A DNA stretch of 64,000 bases. Origin: Oceanococcus sp964629015 (GTDB lineage Bacteria; Pseudomonadota; Gammaproteobacteria; Nevskiales; Oceanococcaceae). The stretch spans positions 8,406 to 72,405 of the forward strand of contig CAZVMN010000014.1 of the NCBI GenBank assembly GCA_964629015.1. The letters are read 5' to 3'. The notes beneath the pieces were generated by a model, which did not search any database, had not been told where the DNA came from, and saw nothing but the letters and a program-made list of their open reading frames with translations. Made by a program: the position numbers and the translations under genes. The stretch's first letter is position 1, and each line of letters opens with the position of its first letter. Shown piece after piece: positions 17,673 to 26,304 of this stretch.

Positions 17673-17929
17673 TCGATGCCTTTGGCGGTGAGGAAAATCA
17701 CGCTCTCACCAACAACCTTGGCATCCACATATTTGTCGTCCTTGCCCCAGCGGCAGGACTTGGTATTGACCACGGCGGTGCACTCTGTCGGTTCGCCCAG
17801 AATCGCGACCACTTCATCGTAGGGCATGCCGACCTCGAGTTTGTCGTAATTCTCAGCACTCAGTCGGTCGCAGCCGACCAGAGCAATGCAAAGGGCAGCG
17901 AGCAGGAAAGGCGAGCTTGGCTTCATCAT
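17669..17929 (-). CDS. Small lipoprotein, DUF3862/SmpA-like
   Basis: An 86-residue lipoprotein: a short signal sequence ends in ALVGC (lipobox, Cys near residue 20). The mature part, NYDKLEVGMPYDEVVAILGEPTEC, matches the DUF3862 fold, a BamE/SmpA-like alpha-beta unit. A CRWG segment follows. The molecular role is unknown. Start at ATG 17929, with ATG 17926 also possible. The extension to 18043 overlaps the divergent acyl-CoA dehydrogenase promoter region and is unlikely. Confidence 0.75.
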   Translation of the reverse strand: MMKPSSPFLLAALCIALVGCDRLSAENYDKLEVGMPYDEVVAILGEPTECTAVVNTKSCRWGKDDKYVDAKVVGESVIFLTAKGID

Positions 17930-18057
17930 GAACAATCTACGCTTGGGTCTCCGAGCTTGGATTGTAATGCATCCAATTCGTGACGGAACAACGTAGAAGA
18001 GGACGAGAAATCCAGCGTGATAATATTCGCGCCCCCTTTCCACGGATCGACAGCACG

Positions 18058-19812
18058 ATGGCCGAGTACAAAGCCCCGGAACGAGACATCAAATTTGCCC
18101 TGCGCAACGTGCTCAACGTTGACCAATTGGCTGAACTGGACGCCTTCACCGACGCCACGCCGGACATCATCGACGGCGTCATCGACGAAGCGGCCAAATT
18201 CATCGAAGCGCGGCTGCTGCCGCTGCGTGAATCCGGCGACGCCCAAGGCTGCAAAGTTGCCGACGGCGTGGTCACCGTGCCAGATGGCTATGCCGAGGCT
18301 TACCGGGATTTTGTCGAATCCGGCTGGGTCGGTTTGTGCAACGACCCGCAGTGGGGCGGTCAGGGCCTGCCCTACACGCTGTCCAAGGTGGTTGAGGAAA
18401 TGACCTGCGCCGCCAACGTTGCGTTCGATCTGTACCCGAGCTTGACCAACGGCTGCTTTGAAGCGCTGCAGGCGCATGCCAGCGACGAACAAAAAGCCAC
18501 TTACCTGCCCAAGCTGGGCACCGGCGAGTGGACCGGAACCATGTGCATCACCGAGCCGCAAGCCGGTTCCGACCTGGCTTCGGTGCGGACCAAAGCTGTC
18601 AAGCAGGCGGACGGCACCTACCGCATCTCCGGAATGAAGATTTTCATCACATCCGGCGAACACGAAATGGTCGACAACATCGTGCATTACGTGCTCGCCC
18701 GTTGTGATGACTCCCCCGAAGGCATCAAAGGCCTTTCGACCTTCATCGTGCCCAAGTATCTGGTCAATGCCGATGGCAGCCTGGGCGAGCGCAACCCAGT
18801 GAAATGCCAAGCCATTGAACACAAGATGGGCATCAATGCCTCGGTGACCTGCGTGATGGTCTTCGAAGAAGCGATCGGCTATCTGGTCGGCGAGCAGAAC
18901 CGCGGCATCATGAACATGTTCACCATGATGAACCTGGCGCGCATCATGGTCGGCTACCAGGGTCTGGGCCAAGCCGAGCTGGCCACCCAAAACGCCATTC
19001 GTTACGCCAAGGAACGCCAGCAGGGCAAAACCCTGACCGGTGGCAACGGCCCGATTGCCGACCACCCGGATGTTCGGCGCATGCTCATGACCATGAAAGC
19101 CTACACCGAGGCTGCGCGGGTGATGGCCTATGAAACGGCGATTCACGTTGACCTGGCTCACCAGCACCCGGATGACGCGGTGCGCGAAGACGCCAACGAC
19201 TGGGTCGAGCTGACCACCCCGCTGGTAAAAGCGTTCTGCACCGACTTGGCGGTGGACAATGGCAGCAACGCGATCCAGGTTTACGGTGGACACGGTTTCA
19301 TCAAAGAGCACGGCATCGAGCAGATCGTGCGCGACTCCAAAATCCTGTGTCTGTACGAAGGCACCAATGGCATCCAAGCCATGGATCTGGTCCGCCGCAA
19401 GCTGCAACTGCACGGCGGCCGCCTGGCCCAACGTTTCTTCGATCGCGTACGCGTCGCCATCAATGACGCCGACGCCGAGCTGAACTTCATCAGCACGCCG
19501 CTGGACAGCGCGCTGACCGCGCTGGAATCCACAACCCAGTGGTTGCGCGATCGCTTTAATGACAATCCGAATGATGCCGGCGCCGGTGCGGTGCAATACC
19601 AACGTGCATTCGCTCTGACCATGCTCGGCTACAACTGGCTGCGCATGGCAGACGCCGCGCAAGCCTACAGCGAGGACGCCGACTTCAAAGCCGGCAAACT
19701 GGCCACCGCGCGCTTCTTCGCCACACGCCTGCTGCCGGAAGTGCACAGCCTGCTGGAAGCTGTGGAAGCCGGCGACAACGCCATGATGGACCTGGCTCTG
19801 GAAGCGCTCTAA
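18058..19812 (+). CDS. Acyl-CoA dehydrogenase
   Basis: A 584-residue FAD enzyme for the first step of beta-oxidation. It is longer than classical 380-residue dehydrogenases and matches the group of about 600 residues with an extra C-terminal domain. TGTMCITEPQAGSDLASVRTKA (about residues 161-182) is the flavin/substrate loop, and GGHGFIKEHGIEQIVRDSKILCLYEGTNGIQAMDL (shown here in segments by function: FAD contacts, then the Glu of YEGTNG) marks the catalytic region near residue 435. It likely works with the acyl-CoA ligase at 11734, although the two are not in one operon. Confidence 0.9.
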   Translation: MAEYKAPERDIKFALRNVLNVDQLAELDAFTDATPDIIDGVIDEAAKFIEARLLPLRESGDAQGCKVADGVVTVPDGYAEAYRDFVESGWVGLCNDPQWGGQGLPYTLSKVVEEMTCAANVAFDLYPSLTNGCFEALQAHASDEQKATYLPKLGTGEWTGTMCITEPQAGSDLASVRTKAVKQADGTYRISGMKIFITSGEHEMVDNIVHYVLARCDDSPEGIKGLSTFIVPKYLVNADGSLGERNPVKCQAIEHKMGINASVTCVMVFEEAIGYLVGEQNRGIMNMFTMMNLARIMVGYQGLGQAELATQNAIRYAKERQQGKTLTGGNGPIADHPDVRRMLMTMKAYTEAARVMAYETAIHVDLAHQHPDDAVREDANDWVELTTPLVKAFCTDLAVDNGSNAIQVYGGHGFIKEHGIEQIVRDSKILCLYEGTNGIQAMDLVRRKLQLHGGRLAQRFFDRVRVAINDADAELNFISTPLDSALTALESTTQWLRDRFNDNPNDAGAGAVQYQRAFALTMLGYNWLRMADAAQAYSEDADFKAGKLATARFFATRLLPEVHSLLEAVEAGDNAMMDLALEAL

Positions 19813-20510
19813 CGCCCGCGGTTCAGTCGCAACTCCAAGCGACCCGGCTCTTGTCGCAGCCGGGTCGCTGGCTCCTGGCTATCGCGCAAATCCAGGACCA
19901 CACGCAATTCCCCGGCGCGATCACCCAATCGCACTTGTTCAACCAAATCACCGCTGCTGCGCTTCGGCGCGAGTTGTCGGGCACTGAGTTGCCACGCGCC
20001 CGGCATGTCCAGAACCATCCGCGGCGGACTCGCCAGATAATAGAAATTCGCCTCAATCTCTGGCCCGTCATGCTCCACGATCAAGCGAAATTGCCGCGGC
20101 TCGGAAAGCACTCGAACATCGCGCAACTGGAGGCGCGACGGCTCGTCTTTGGCGACGCGCTGAGTCTCCGGCTCACCTTGGGGCGTGATCGCTTGTTCCG
20201 CCAGGGGGGAAGGCACGGGCACTGCCGCTGGCGGTAATACTGGGCGCTCTTCGGCATCCTCCACGACCACTTGTGGCAGTTGCATCGCAAGCTCCTCGGG
20301 CGCCACGCGGGTGCCTTGCCACCAAAACCAAGCAACCGTTCCGACGGATGCGGCCACCAGCAGGTCAACCCACAAACGCCCGCGGTAACGCCACATTCGT
20401 TTGTGGCACAGGGAACAGCGATAGGGGCGTACTCTCAACAAAACGGTAATGGGCCACTCCCACAGCCGGCGCCGAGAACGATGAAGCTCAGGATGCGGAC
20501 AATATTGCAT
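19809..20510 (-). CDS. Zinc-ribbon / transmembrane / AMIN-domain protein of the polysaccharide locus
   Basis: A 233-residue single-pass protein. Residues 1-45 resemble the cytoplasmic zinc-ribbon found in many polysaccharide-locus proteins (CPHP, RSRRRLWEW, RPYRCSLCHKRMWR). The first pair has only one Cys here (CPHP in place of CPxC). A transmembrane helix near residues 50-66 is followed by a Pro-rich linker and a C-terminal AMIN-type domain (LRDVRVLSEPRQFRLIVEHDGP, LDMPGAW). AMIN domains bind peptidoglycan or surface polymers. ATG 20510 overlaps the stop of the upstream epimerase (TGATG), so translation is coupled and it belongs to that unit. Confidence 0.7.
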   Translation of the reverse strand: MQYCPHPELHRSRRRLWEWPITVLLRVRPYRCSLCHKRMWRYRGRLWVDLLVAASVGTVAWFWWQGTRVAPEELAMQLPQVVVEDAEERPVLPPAAVPVPSPLAEQAITPQGEPETQRVAKDEPSRLQLRDVRVLSEPRQFRLIVEHDGPEIEANFYYLASPPRMVLDMPGAWQLSARQLAPKRSSGDLVEQVRLGDRAGELRVVLDLRDSQEPATRLRQEPGRLELRLNRGR

Positions 20511-22462
20511 CAACTTGGCCCGCGAACGCCGGGCAGTATTTTCACGACAGCCTCAGAAGCCTCATGACTTGATCGCTGCGAAGCGACATCGTCAAAAGTG
20601 TCACCAGTCGGCCGATAGTCCAGCGGCGCATCGAAAAAGCATTGCTTCGCTGCGGCCAAATCCGATTCCTCCAAAGCCACATGAAGCCGCTCAAGCAATG
20701 TCGTCCACTGCACCATGGTCAACGCCGGTTCTTTTGAACGGCTAATGCGAGGATGTTGCGTCTCCAGTACATCATGGGACAACAGCAGCTCTTCATACAG
20801 CTTTTCGCCGGGTCTCAACCCGGTGAACTGAATTGCGATGTCGCCGTCAGGTTGACCAGGTGAGATAGGCTTGTAACCACTCAACCGAATCATGCGCTGT
20901 GCCAGCTGCAAGATGTTCACGGGCTCGCCCATGTCCAATACGAATACATCGCCATGCGCGCCCATTGCGCCGGCCTGAATAACAAGCTGAGCTGCCTCAG
21001 GTATGGTCATGAAGTAGCGAATCATCTCGGGGTGCGTCACCGTCACAGGCCCGCCCGCGGCGATCTGCGCCCGAAACAACGGCACCACGGAACCCGATGA
21101 ACCGAGCACATTACCGAAACGCACGATAGAGAATCGGGTTGCAGAATATTCCCGCGCAAGCGCTTGAACCGCCAGCTCTGCCAAACGCTTTGTTGCTCCC
21201 ATCACATTCGTGGGGCGTACCGCTTTGTCTGTTGAAACAAGAACAAAGTTTCTGACACGCATTTCAGCTGCAACGCGGGCCGCTTCCCACGTTCCAATCA
21301 CATTGTTGCGAATCGCCGCCAACGCGTTGGACTCAACCAAGGGCACATGCTTGTAAGCGGCCGCGTGGTAGATCGTATCGACGGCATGATTCTCGATCAG
21401 TGCACGCAATCGTCGCCCAGCGCACACAGAGCCGAGCGCCGCGGTGACTCGAAAAGACTGACCAGACCTCAACATGACTTCACGCAGTTCCGACTCTATG
21501 CTGTAAAGAGCGTGTTCACTGAGCTCAAAAAGCACCAGCTCCTTGGGTCCCTGCAGGACTATCTGCCGACACAGCTCTGAACCAATCGAGCCACCAGCCC
21601 CCGTAACCAAAACAACCTTCCCGCTGACATCATCCTGTATCAACCGTCCTACGGGTGGTACAGCCTCACGCCCCAGCAAATCTGCTACGTCGACATGACG
21701 TAATTCACTCAACTTGGCCCGCCCTGACACAATATCTCCCATATCGGGGACGGTCTGAATCGAGATACCCAGCGACTCAAGCTCACCGATGATCTCCCGG
21801 CGTCTTTTGGCCGGAGCATTGGGCACCGCGAGCAATATGTGCTTGATTTGACCCCGCTCTACCCACTTCCCCAAATCGGATGTATCGCGAACGGGCAGCG
21901 ACAAAATGTGTGCGTTCTTGAGGGCAGGATCTTCGTCGACAAATCCAAGCAACGAATATTTGGGGTGACTCCTGAGCGCCATGGCCAGTTGACGCCCCGC
22001 CGACCCCGCACCAAATATCACGACCGCTTCCCGACCAGCGTGCTGAGTCCCCTCGTACACCCACCTCATAATATGGCGAGGCAAGCTGACAAACACCAAC
22101 GCCATGAGGCCAAAATCCAAAACCACCCGCTGCTTCAGGCCACTGTCAAACGCGAACAACATGACCTCAAAACCCAACATGCCACCCAGGATGGCAGCCA
22201 CAACGCGGGGTGAAATTCCAAAGGACAGATAGCGAACAACCGCACGATACGCCCCTGTCACAACGAGCAACCCCACAGTAAGAACAGCGGAACCAGCGCA
22301 CAATGCCACGACCGAGGCAGAAAAGCCGTAGCCATTCACCCAGTGCGCGAGCAGCATGGACAGCGCAACCATCGTTGCATCCGAAAGTGCCTGCAACAAC
22401 TGCTTGTCGCGTCGATCAAGCCCAAACAGCCGCCCCGCCCAGAGTGAGATTGTTCTCTTCAT
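20510..22462 (-). CDS. Membrane-bound nucleotide-sugar epimerase/dehydratase (WbpM/CapD/FlaA1 type)
   Basis: A 650-residue enzyme with four N-terminal transmembrane helices (to about residue 130), a CoA-binding-like domain with GAGSAGRQLA near residue 150, and a C-terminal short-chain dehydrogenase domain with GAGGSIGSEL near residue 287. The active site has VSTDKAVRPTNVMGATKR, where Met replaces the usual Tyr of YxxxK, as in WbpM and FlaA1. The family converts UDP-GlcNAc-type sugars to 6-deoxy-4-keto products used for QuiNAc or FucNAc. It is followed directly by the AMIN-domain gene. Confidence 0.88.
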   Translation of the reverse strand: MKRTISLWAGRLFGLDRRDKQLLQALSDATMVALSMLLAHWVNGYGFSASVVALCAGSAVLTVGLLVVTGAYRAVVRYLSFGISPRVVAAILGGMLGFEVMLFAFDSGLKQRVVLDFGLMALVFVSLPRHIMRWVYEGTQHAGREAVVIFGAGSAGRQLAMALRSHPKYSLLGFVDEDPALKNAHILSLPVRDTSDLGKWVERGQIKHILLAVPNAPAKRRREIIGELESLGISIQTVPDMGDIVSGRAKLSELRHVDVADLLGREAVPPVGRLIQDDVSGKVVLVTGAGGSIGSELCRQIVLQGPKELVLFELSEHALYSIESELREVMLRSGQSFRVTAALGSVCAGRRLRALIENHAVDTIYHAAAYKHVPLVESNALAAIRNNVIGTWEAARVAAEMRVRNFVLVSTDKAVRPTNVMGATKRLAELAVQALAREYSATRFSIVRFGNVLGSSGSVVPLFRAQIAAGGPVTVTHPEMIRYFMTIPEAAQLVIQAGAMGAHGDVFVLDMGEPVNILQLAQRMIRLSGYKPISPGQPDGDIAIQFTGLRPGEKLYEELLLSHDVLETQHPRISRSKEPALTMVQWTTLLERLHVALEESDLAAAKQCFFDAPLDYRPTGDTFDDVASQRSSHEASEAVVKILPGVRGPS

Positions 22463-23395
22463 CGTAAGCTATCCCCAGAGCTTCAATTAGAGCAAATGGC
22501 TAATGTCTTTGAGATTAGCATCTAGGTGTGCACATTGCCGTGCATGCAAGAGGAGAGTGCGCTAGCCAATGATCGCTGACCACAGCGCAATATACGGGGC
22601 GAGTCATTTATTTTAATAATATGTAACTTACGGCCTTGCGATACAAACACCAAAGCATCCACGCGCGCTTTTTGCGCTTGTGCTTCTGTGTACCGGCGAC
22701 CTGACCTGCCGCGAAAAACGGCACTAGCGGATATCCTGGGTGCCGTGAAAATCGCTCACAACCCGGCGCGGGGTGCGCCGATGTTGAGCCCGCCACCCTA
22801 AGACACACTTCAACGACGAGGGTCGAACAGCGAAAATTGAATCTCGTCCTAACGATCAATTTTTTCCCTCACTTTTCCGGAAGTTTCCGTAGTGATGGCC
22901 TTACAGAAATCTCATTAATAGGAAGCCAATCCTTAAAGCAACCTGATCCCATGAAACCTGACGTTAAGTTCACAGGATTTACTGGGCGCCTGCTTTAGAC
23001 TACTTTGCTGTGGGTTCAAGTTCATTCATGCTGATATTGGCGTAATTGAAACGATACTACGGGAAAATTCACTGCTGCCAAATCAAATCGCCACGACATA
23101 AACGGTCGAGACTCGTTTAGAGCCTATATGAAGCGGAAAGCCCCCCACTGCTATGGACAACGGTGGCATGCTAACGCTTTTCTCGTTACCAGTCGGGCAG
23201 CAGAGCGAACTCTTGTAAGACGATCTTGCGAACATCCGCAACTTTGAACTGCCACTGCTTAGCTCCGTTGCAGGAACGGCTGTTCCAGCGCAGATTTATC
23301 TGGCACTCAACTGAGAGATTTCCCTTCAAAAGACTATCAATCGTCTGCCTAACGCCATGCGGGACATGTATCCAGCACCAACCTCACAAGTAGCA
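22463..23395. other. Gene-poor stretch between divergent polysaccharide genes
   Basis: About 930 bases without a convincing gene. It must contain promoters for the membrane epimerase (minus) and the epimerase/transferase fusion (plus), but I see no promoter with both boxes clear. On the minus strand, 23383-23186 is stop-free and ends with a protein-like C-terminus (VADVRKIVLQEFALLPDW then TAA) but lacks an ATG. It could be the remnant of a lost gene or chance. AT-rich tracts occur at 22605-22625. No tandem or inverted repeat of note was seen. Confidence 0.5.
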
Positions 23396-24604
23396 ATGGG
23401 CAAGAAAATAGTTATCGTCGGCGCCTCCAGCGCCGTGGGCCGACAGCTCGTTCCTAAACTCGCCGCAGCCGGGTGCGAGCTCGTACTGTTGGACAGCGAC
23501 CAAGAAAAGCTTGCTACCGTTTTCCCGGGCCACATGCGGTGCAGCGACCAGAACTGGCAAACCGAGGCTTCCGGCGCCGACGCATTACTCAACATCTCAG
23601 ATCCTGCCAGCTGCGCACACACCGAAGGGTCAGAAATTGAACGATCCAGCGTGCAGTTGCCGTGCGAGCTTGCCAGAACCATGCGCGATGCGGACATTTC
23701 GCAATTTATCCAAATTGCCGATATCACCACGCTGAACGACAATTCTATGTACGCGCGGAACGAGAGATCGGTTGAACAGCAATTGGCGCAGCTGAGTCAT
23801 ATACAGCTCAATATCATTTACATTCCCCTGATTTGGGGTAGCCGCTGGCCCAAGCGGCTGACTTTTCTTGATGCCTGTCCTGACGCCATCGCACGCGCGA
23901 TTTTCCGACCGCTGGCCGCATTCAGACCCACGCTTCATATTGACCGACTGGTGAGCGCCATCACGGACAGCGTTGGCGCCTCTGCCAGCAAGCAGGTCGT
24001 CAGCGACAATATTGACAACAACGTCTGGTATCGAGGCGTTTCCGCGATCATCGACTACGGCTTCGCCCTGAGCGTTCTGTTCCTGTTCTGGTGGGCACTA
24101 CTGGCCATCATGGTGTGGGTGAAGGTCACCAGTCCCGGGCCGGCGATATTCGCCCAACAGCGGGTCGGCAAGCACGGAAAACCGTTTGTCTGCTATAAGT
24201 TCCGAACCATGAAGACAGGTACCCGCCAAGCGGGCACCCACGAGGTCTCACAGGCATCCGTGACCCCGGTGGGAGCGATATTGCGACGTACCAAGCTTGA
24301 TGAACTGCCCCAGGCCCTAAACATCCTTAAGGGCGAGGTTCGGCTGGTGGGCCCCAGACCGGGGCTCCCCGTCCAGGAAGAACTATTCCAGGCCCGACAG
24401 GCCGCCGGAGTCTTCGACGTCACTCCAGGCATCACTGGGTGGGCCCAGATCAATGACATTGATATGAGCGACCCTCAGCGTCTGGCGCATTGGGATGCCG
24501 ACTATATCGGCATGCGGTCGTTGATCTTTGACATTCAGATTATCCTGAGCACCGCCTTCGGCCGCGGCCAGGGTGACCGTACCGCTGGAGATCACCCAAC
24601 CTGA
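23396..24604 (+). CDS. Hybrid epimerase-like / initiating sugar phosphotransferase
   Basis: A 402-residue fusion. Residues 1-205 look like a shortened NAD-dependent epimerase (GKKIVIVGASSAVGRQL) without a recognisable YxxxK active site. One hydrophobic segment near residue 220-245 is followed by the conserved bacterial sugar transferase domain: PGPAIFAQQRVGKHGKPF, KFRTMKTG, LRRTKLDELPQALNILKGE, VGPRPGLP and PGITGWAQIN. The transferase domain should load the first sugar phosphate onto undecaprenyl phosphate. It is the only plus-strand gene in the locus. ATG 23396 is preferred because the Rossmann strand begins there; starts at 23357 or 23366 are possible. Confidence 0.85.
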   Translation: MGKKIVIVGASSAVGRQLVPKLAAAGCELVLLDSDQEKLATVFPGHMRCSDQNWQTEASGADALLNISDPASCAHTEGSEIERSSVQLPCELARTMRDADISQFIQIADITTLNDNSMYARNERSVEQQLAQLSHIQLNIIYIPLIWGSRWPKRLTFLDACPDAIARAIFRPLAAFRPTLHIDRLVSAITDSVGASASKQVVSDNIDNNVWYRGVSAIIDYGFALSVLFLFWWALLAIMVWVKVTSPGPAIFAQQRVGKHGKPFVCYKFRTMKTGTRQAGTHEVSQASVTPVGAILRRTKLDELPQALNILKGEVRLVGPRPGLPVQEELFQARQAAGVFDVTPGITGWAQINDIDMSDPQRLAHWDADYIGMRSLIFDIQIILSTAFGRGQGDRTAGDHPT

Positions 24605-24632
24605 ACGAGCAGGCGCGAGTCCTGGCGGCCAC

Positions 24633-25565
24633 TCAGACGGATTCGGAAAGCCCCTCTGCGGTTGTTCTTCCAGGCTGAGCGTCGCCAAATTCCGCCCGAA
24701 AAGCGTCACCATTGACGGCCAACGACCCGATGAGCTGCGCAACCGTTTGGCCTTGCCCGAGCAGACTCCCTGCAAAGGACAAGGCCCCACTCGGAACGGG
24801 CAGCAACCTCGCCGGCCGCCCCAGACCAGTGCACAATGCCCGGATAATATCTGGGGTGCTCACAACCTCCCTGTCAGCCACACAATACGCATGCTGATGG
24901 TGACAAGGGGCGACTAGAACTCTGTAGATCGCCTCCACCAGATGATCTACGCCGACAAGACTGCGCCGGTTTCTTACCGCCCCCAGCGGCAACGGCAGTC
25001 CGGACCGGATCAAACGCGCCAGACGCTCAAGATTACCCGGAGCACCGGCCCCGTACACCAATGGCGGACGAAGTACGACAGAGTCCAGCTCGCCGAGCGT
25101 GGCCAAACGCAACAAACTCTCTTCACCACGAAGCTTGGACCGGGCATATGCCGTAACCGGTGCCACGGGGCTGGATTCATCGAAGGCCCCGTCGCCGCTG
25201 AGCGATCCGTTCACGCCAATCGAGCTTAGATAGACCAACCTTTGAATACGACCGACGCAAGACTCCGCCAACCTGCGAGTCCCCTCACCGTTAACTCTGA
25301 AAAATTCATCAACCTCAGACGTCGTCTTTCCTTCTGGACGGTGAGCTCGCGCCGCCAAATGAACGACGCAGTCCATGCCTTCCAAAGCGTCCGCCCAGTC
25401 CGTATTCGGCCCGATGTCCCCGACTTGCGCCACCTCCAAGCCAGCCAGCTCGGGACTCGCGCTCGAGTTCCGCACAGCAATGCGGACCGAGAACCCACGT
25501 TCCCGCAAGTGCGTGCAAACCGAGCGGCCGACGAAGCCATTAGCACCGGTAACCAATACTCTCAT
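24633..25565 (-). CDS. NAD-dependent nucleotide-sugar epimerase/dehydratase
   Basis: A 310-residue extended short-chain dehydrogenase. It starts MRVLVTGANGFVGRSV (Gly-rich NAD loop). VVHLAARAHRPEG, YLSSIGVNG and YARSKLRGE (YxxxK) complete the active site, and LRPPLVYG is the family substrate loop. It resembles the UDP-sugar 4-epimerase/reductase genes usually found beside WcaJ-like transferases. It faces the hybrid transferase tail to tail with 28 bases between. ATG 25565 is favoured over the upstream in-frame start at 25616. Confidence 0.85.
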   Translation of the reverse strand: MRVLVTGANGFVGRSVCTHLRERGFSVRIAVRNSSASPELAGLEVAQVGDIGPNTDWADALEGMDCVVHLAARAHRPEGKTTSEVDEFFRVNGEGTRRLAESCVGRIQRLVYLSSIGVNGSLSGDGAFDESSPVAPVTAYARSKLRGEESLLRLATLGELDSVVLRPPLVYGAGAPGNLERLARLIRSGLPLPLGAVRNRRSLVGVDHLVEAIYRVLVAPCHHQHAYCVADREVVSTPDIIRALCTGLGRPARLLPVPSGALSFAGSLLGQGQTVAQLIGSLAVNGDAFRAEFGDAQPGRTTAEGLSESV

Positions 25566-25622
25566 GACGAGCGGAACCCCATCGCCCGCGTGCAGCGACG
25601 TTGGGCGCCCGGCCAAACGCGC

Positions 25623-26291
25623 CTACCTGCAAAAGGCGTCATAAACTTCCATCGCGCGAGGATACAAGGCGTGATTTCGAGTCTCGTCTTTCAATTTCGT
25701 CCCACGCGCCCTGACCGCGTTGTCGGTCGCCGGCTTGTTGCGAGTTTTTGCCAGCACCCGCTCTTGCTCTTCAGCGGTCCACGGCCTGTGGTTGAAAGAC
25801 GTCCCGTATTGCGCATTGACGGATCTCACAACGCTACCGGGATCACGGATGACATCGTCAAAAACACCAACAACAATGCGCTGCCGAACCTGCAACAGCG
25901 CCTCATAAAACCGGATGTAATAACGTAACCCAAGCCCGACCGTCAGCCATTCTCTCCGCAGCAGAGAACTCGCAACCGCCGCATCCGGACGTCTTATAAG
26001 TGCCACTGCCGGCACCCCCAAACGAATGGAACAGAGAATCTGTTGAGGAACATGAATGTGGTGCGCCAACCGAATCTCAGGGTTCCACTCTCTGACAGCA
26101 AAACATAGCGTCGAGTTGGCAGAACGAGGGTAGCCTTCTATGCAGAGCTCCGTACCATGTGATACCGCTCTTTGATTTCGCCAATACGGCCAACGACGCG
26201 CGAGCTCATACAAGAGTGGACTGTTGCCAATCTCATTTCTCGCGATAAATCGTAACCTTGCTGCATTGAGCTTTAACACACGAGATCTCAT
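25623..26291 (-). CDS. Sulfotransferase-like protein (first of three)
   Basis: A 222-residue protein with a 5'-phosphosulfate loop-like segment EGYPRSANSTLCFAV near residue 52 and a 3'-phosphate segment ALIRRPDAAVASSLLR near residue 97, the two PAPS-binding marks of sulfotransferases. It is shorter than typical members (250-330 residues) and diverged from the other two in this locus. The likely acceptor is the locus polysaccharide or its lipid-linked repeat unit. It lies between the Wzy-like gene and the epimerase. Confidence 0.65.
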   Translation of the reverse strand: MRSRVLKLNAARLRFIARNEIGNSPLLYELARRWPYWRNQRAVSHGTELCIEGYPRSANSTLCFAVREWNPEIRLAHHIHVPQQILCSIRLGVPAVALIRRPDAAVASSLLRREWLTVGLGLRYYIRFYEALLQVRQRIVVGVFDDVIRDPGSVVRSVNAQYGTSFNHRPWTAEEQERVLAKTRNKPATDNAVRARGTKLKDETRNHALYPRAMEVYDAFCR

Positions 26292-26304
26292 TTATCGCCC
26301 AACT

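Noticed and set aside
22608..22859. Minus-strand frame of 83 codons in the gene-poor region
   Set aside because: Composition (many Arg, Cys, His) and lack of any family-like segment; no ribosome-binding site.
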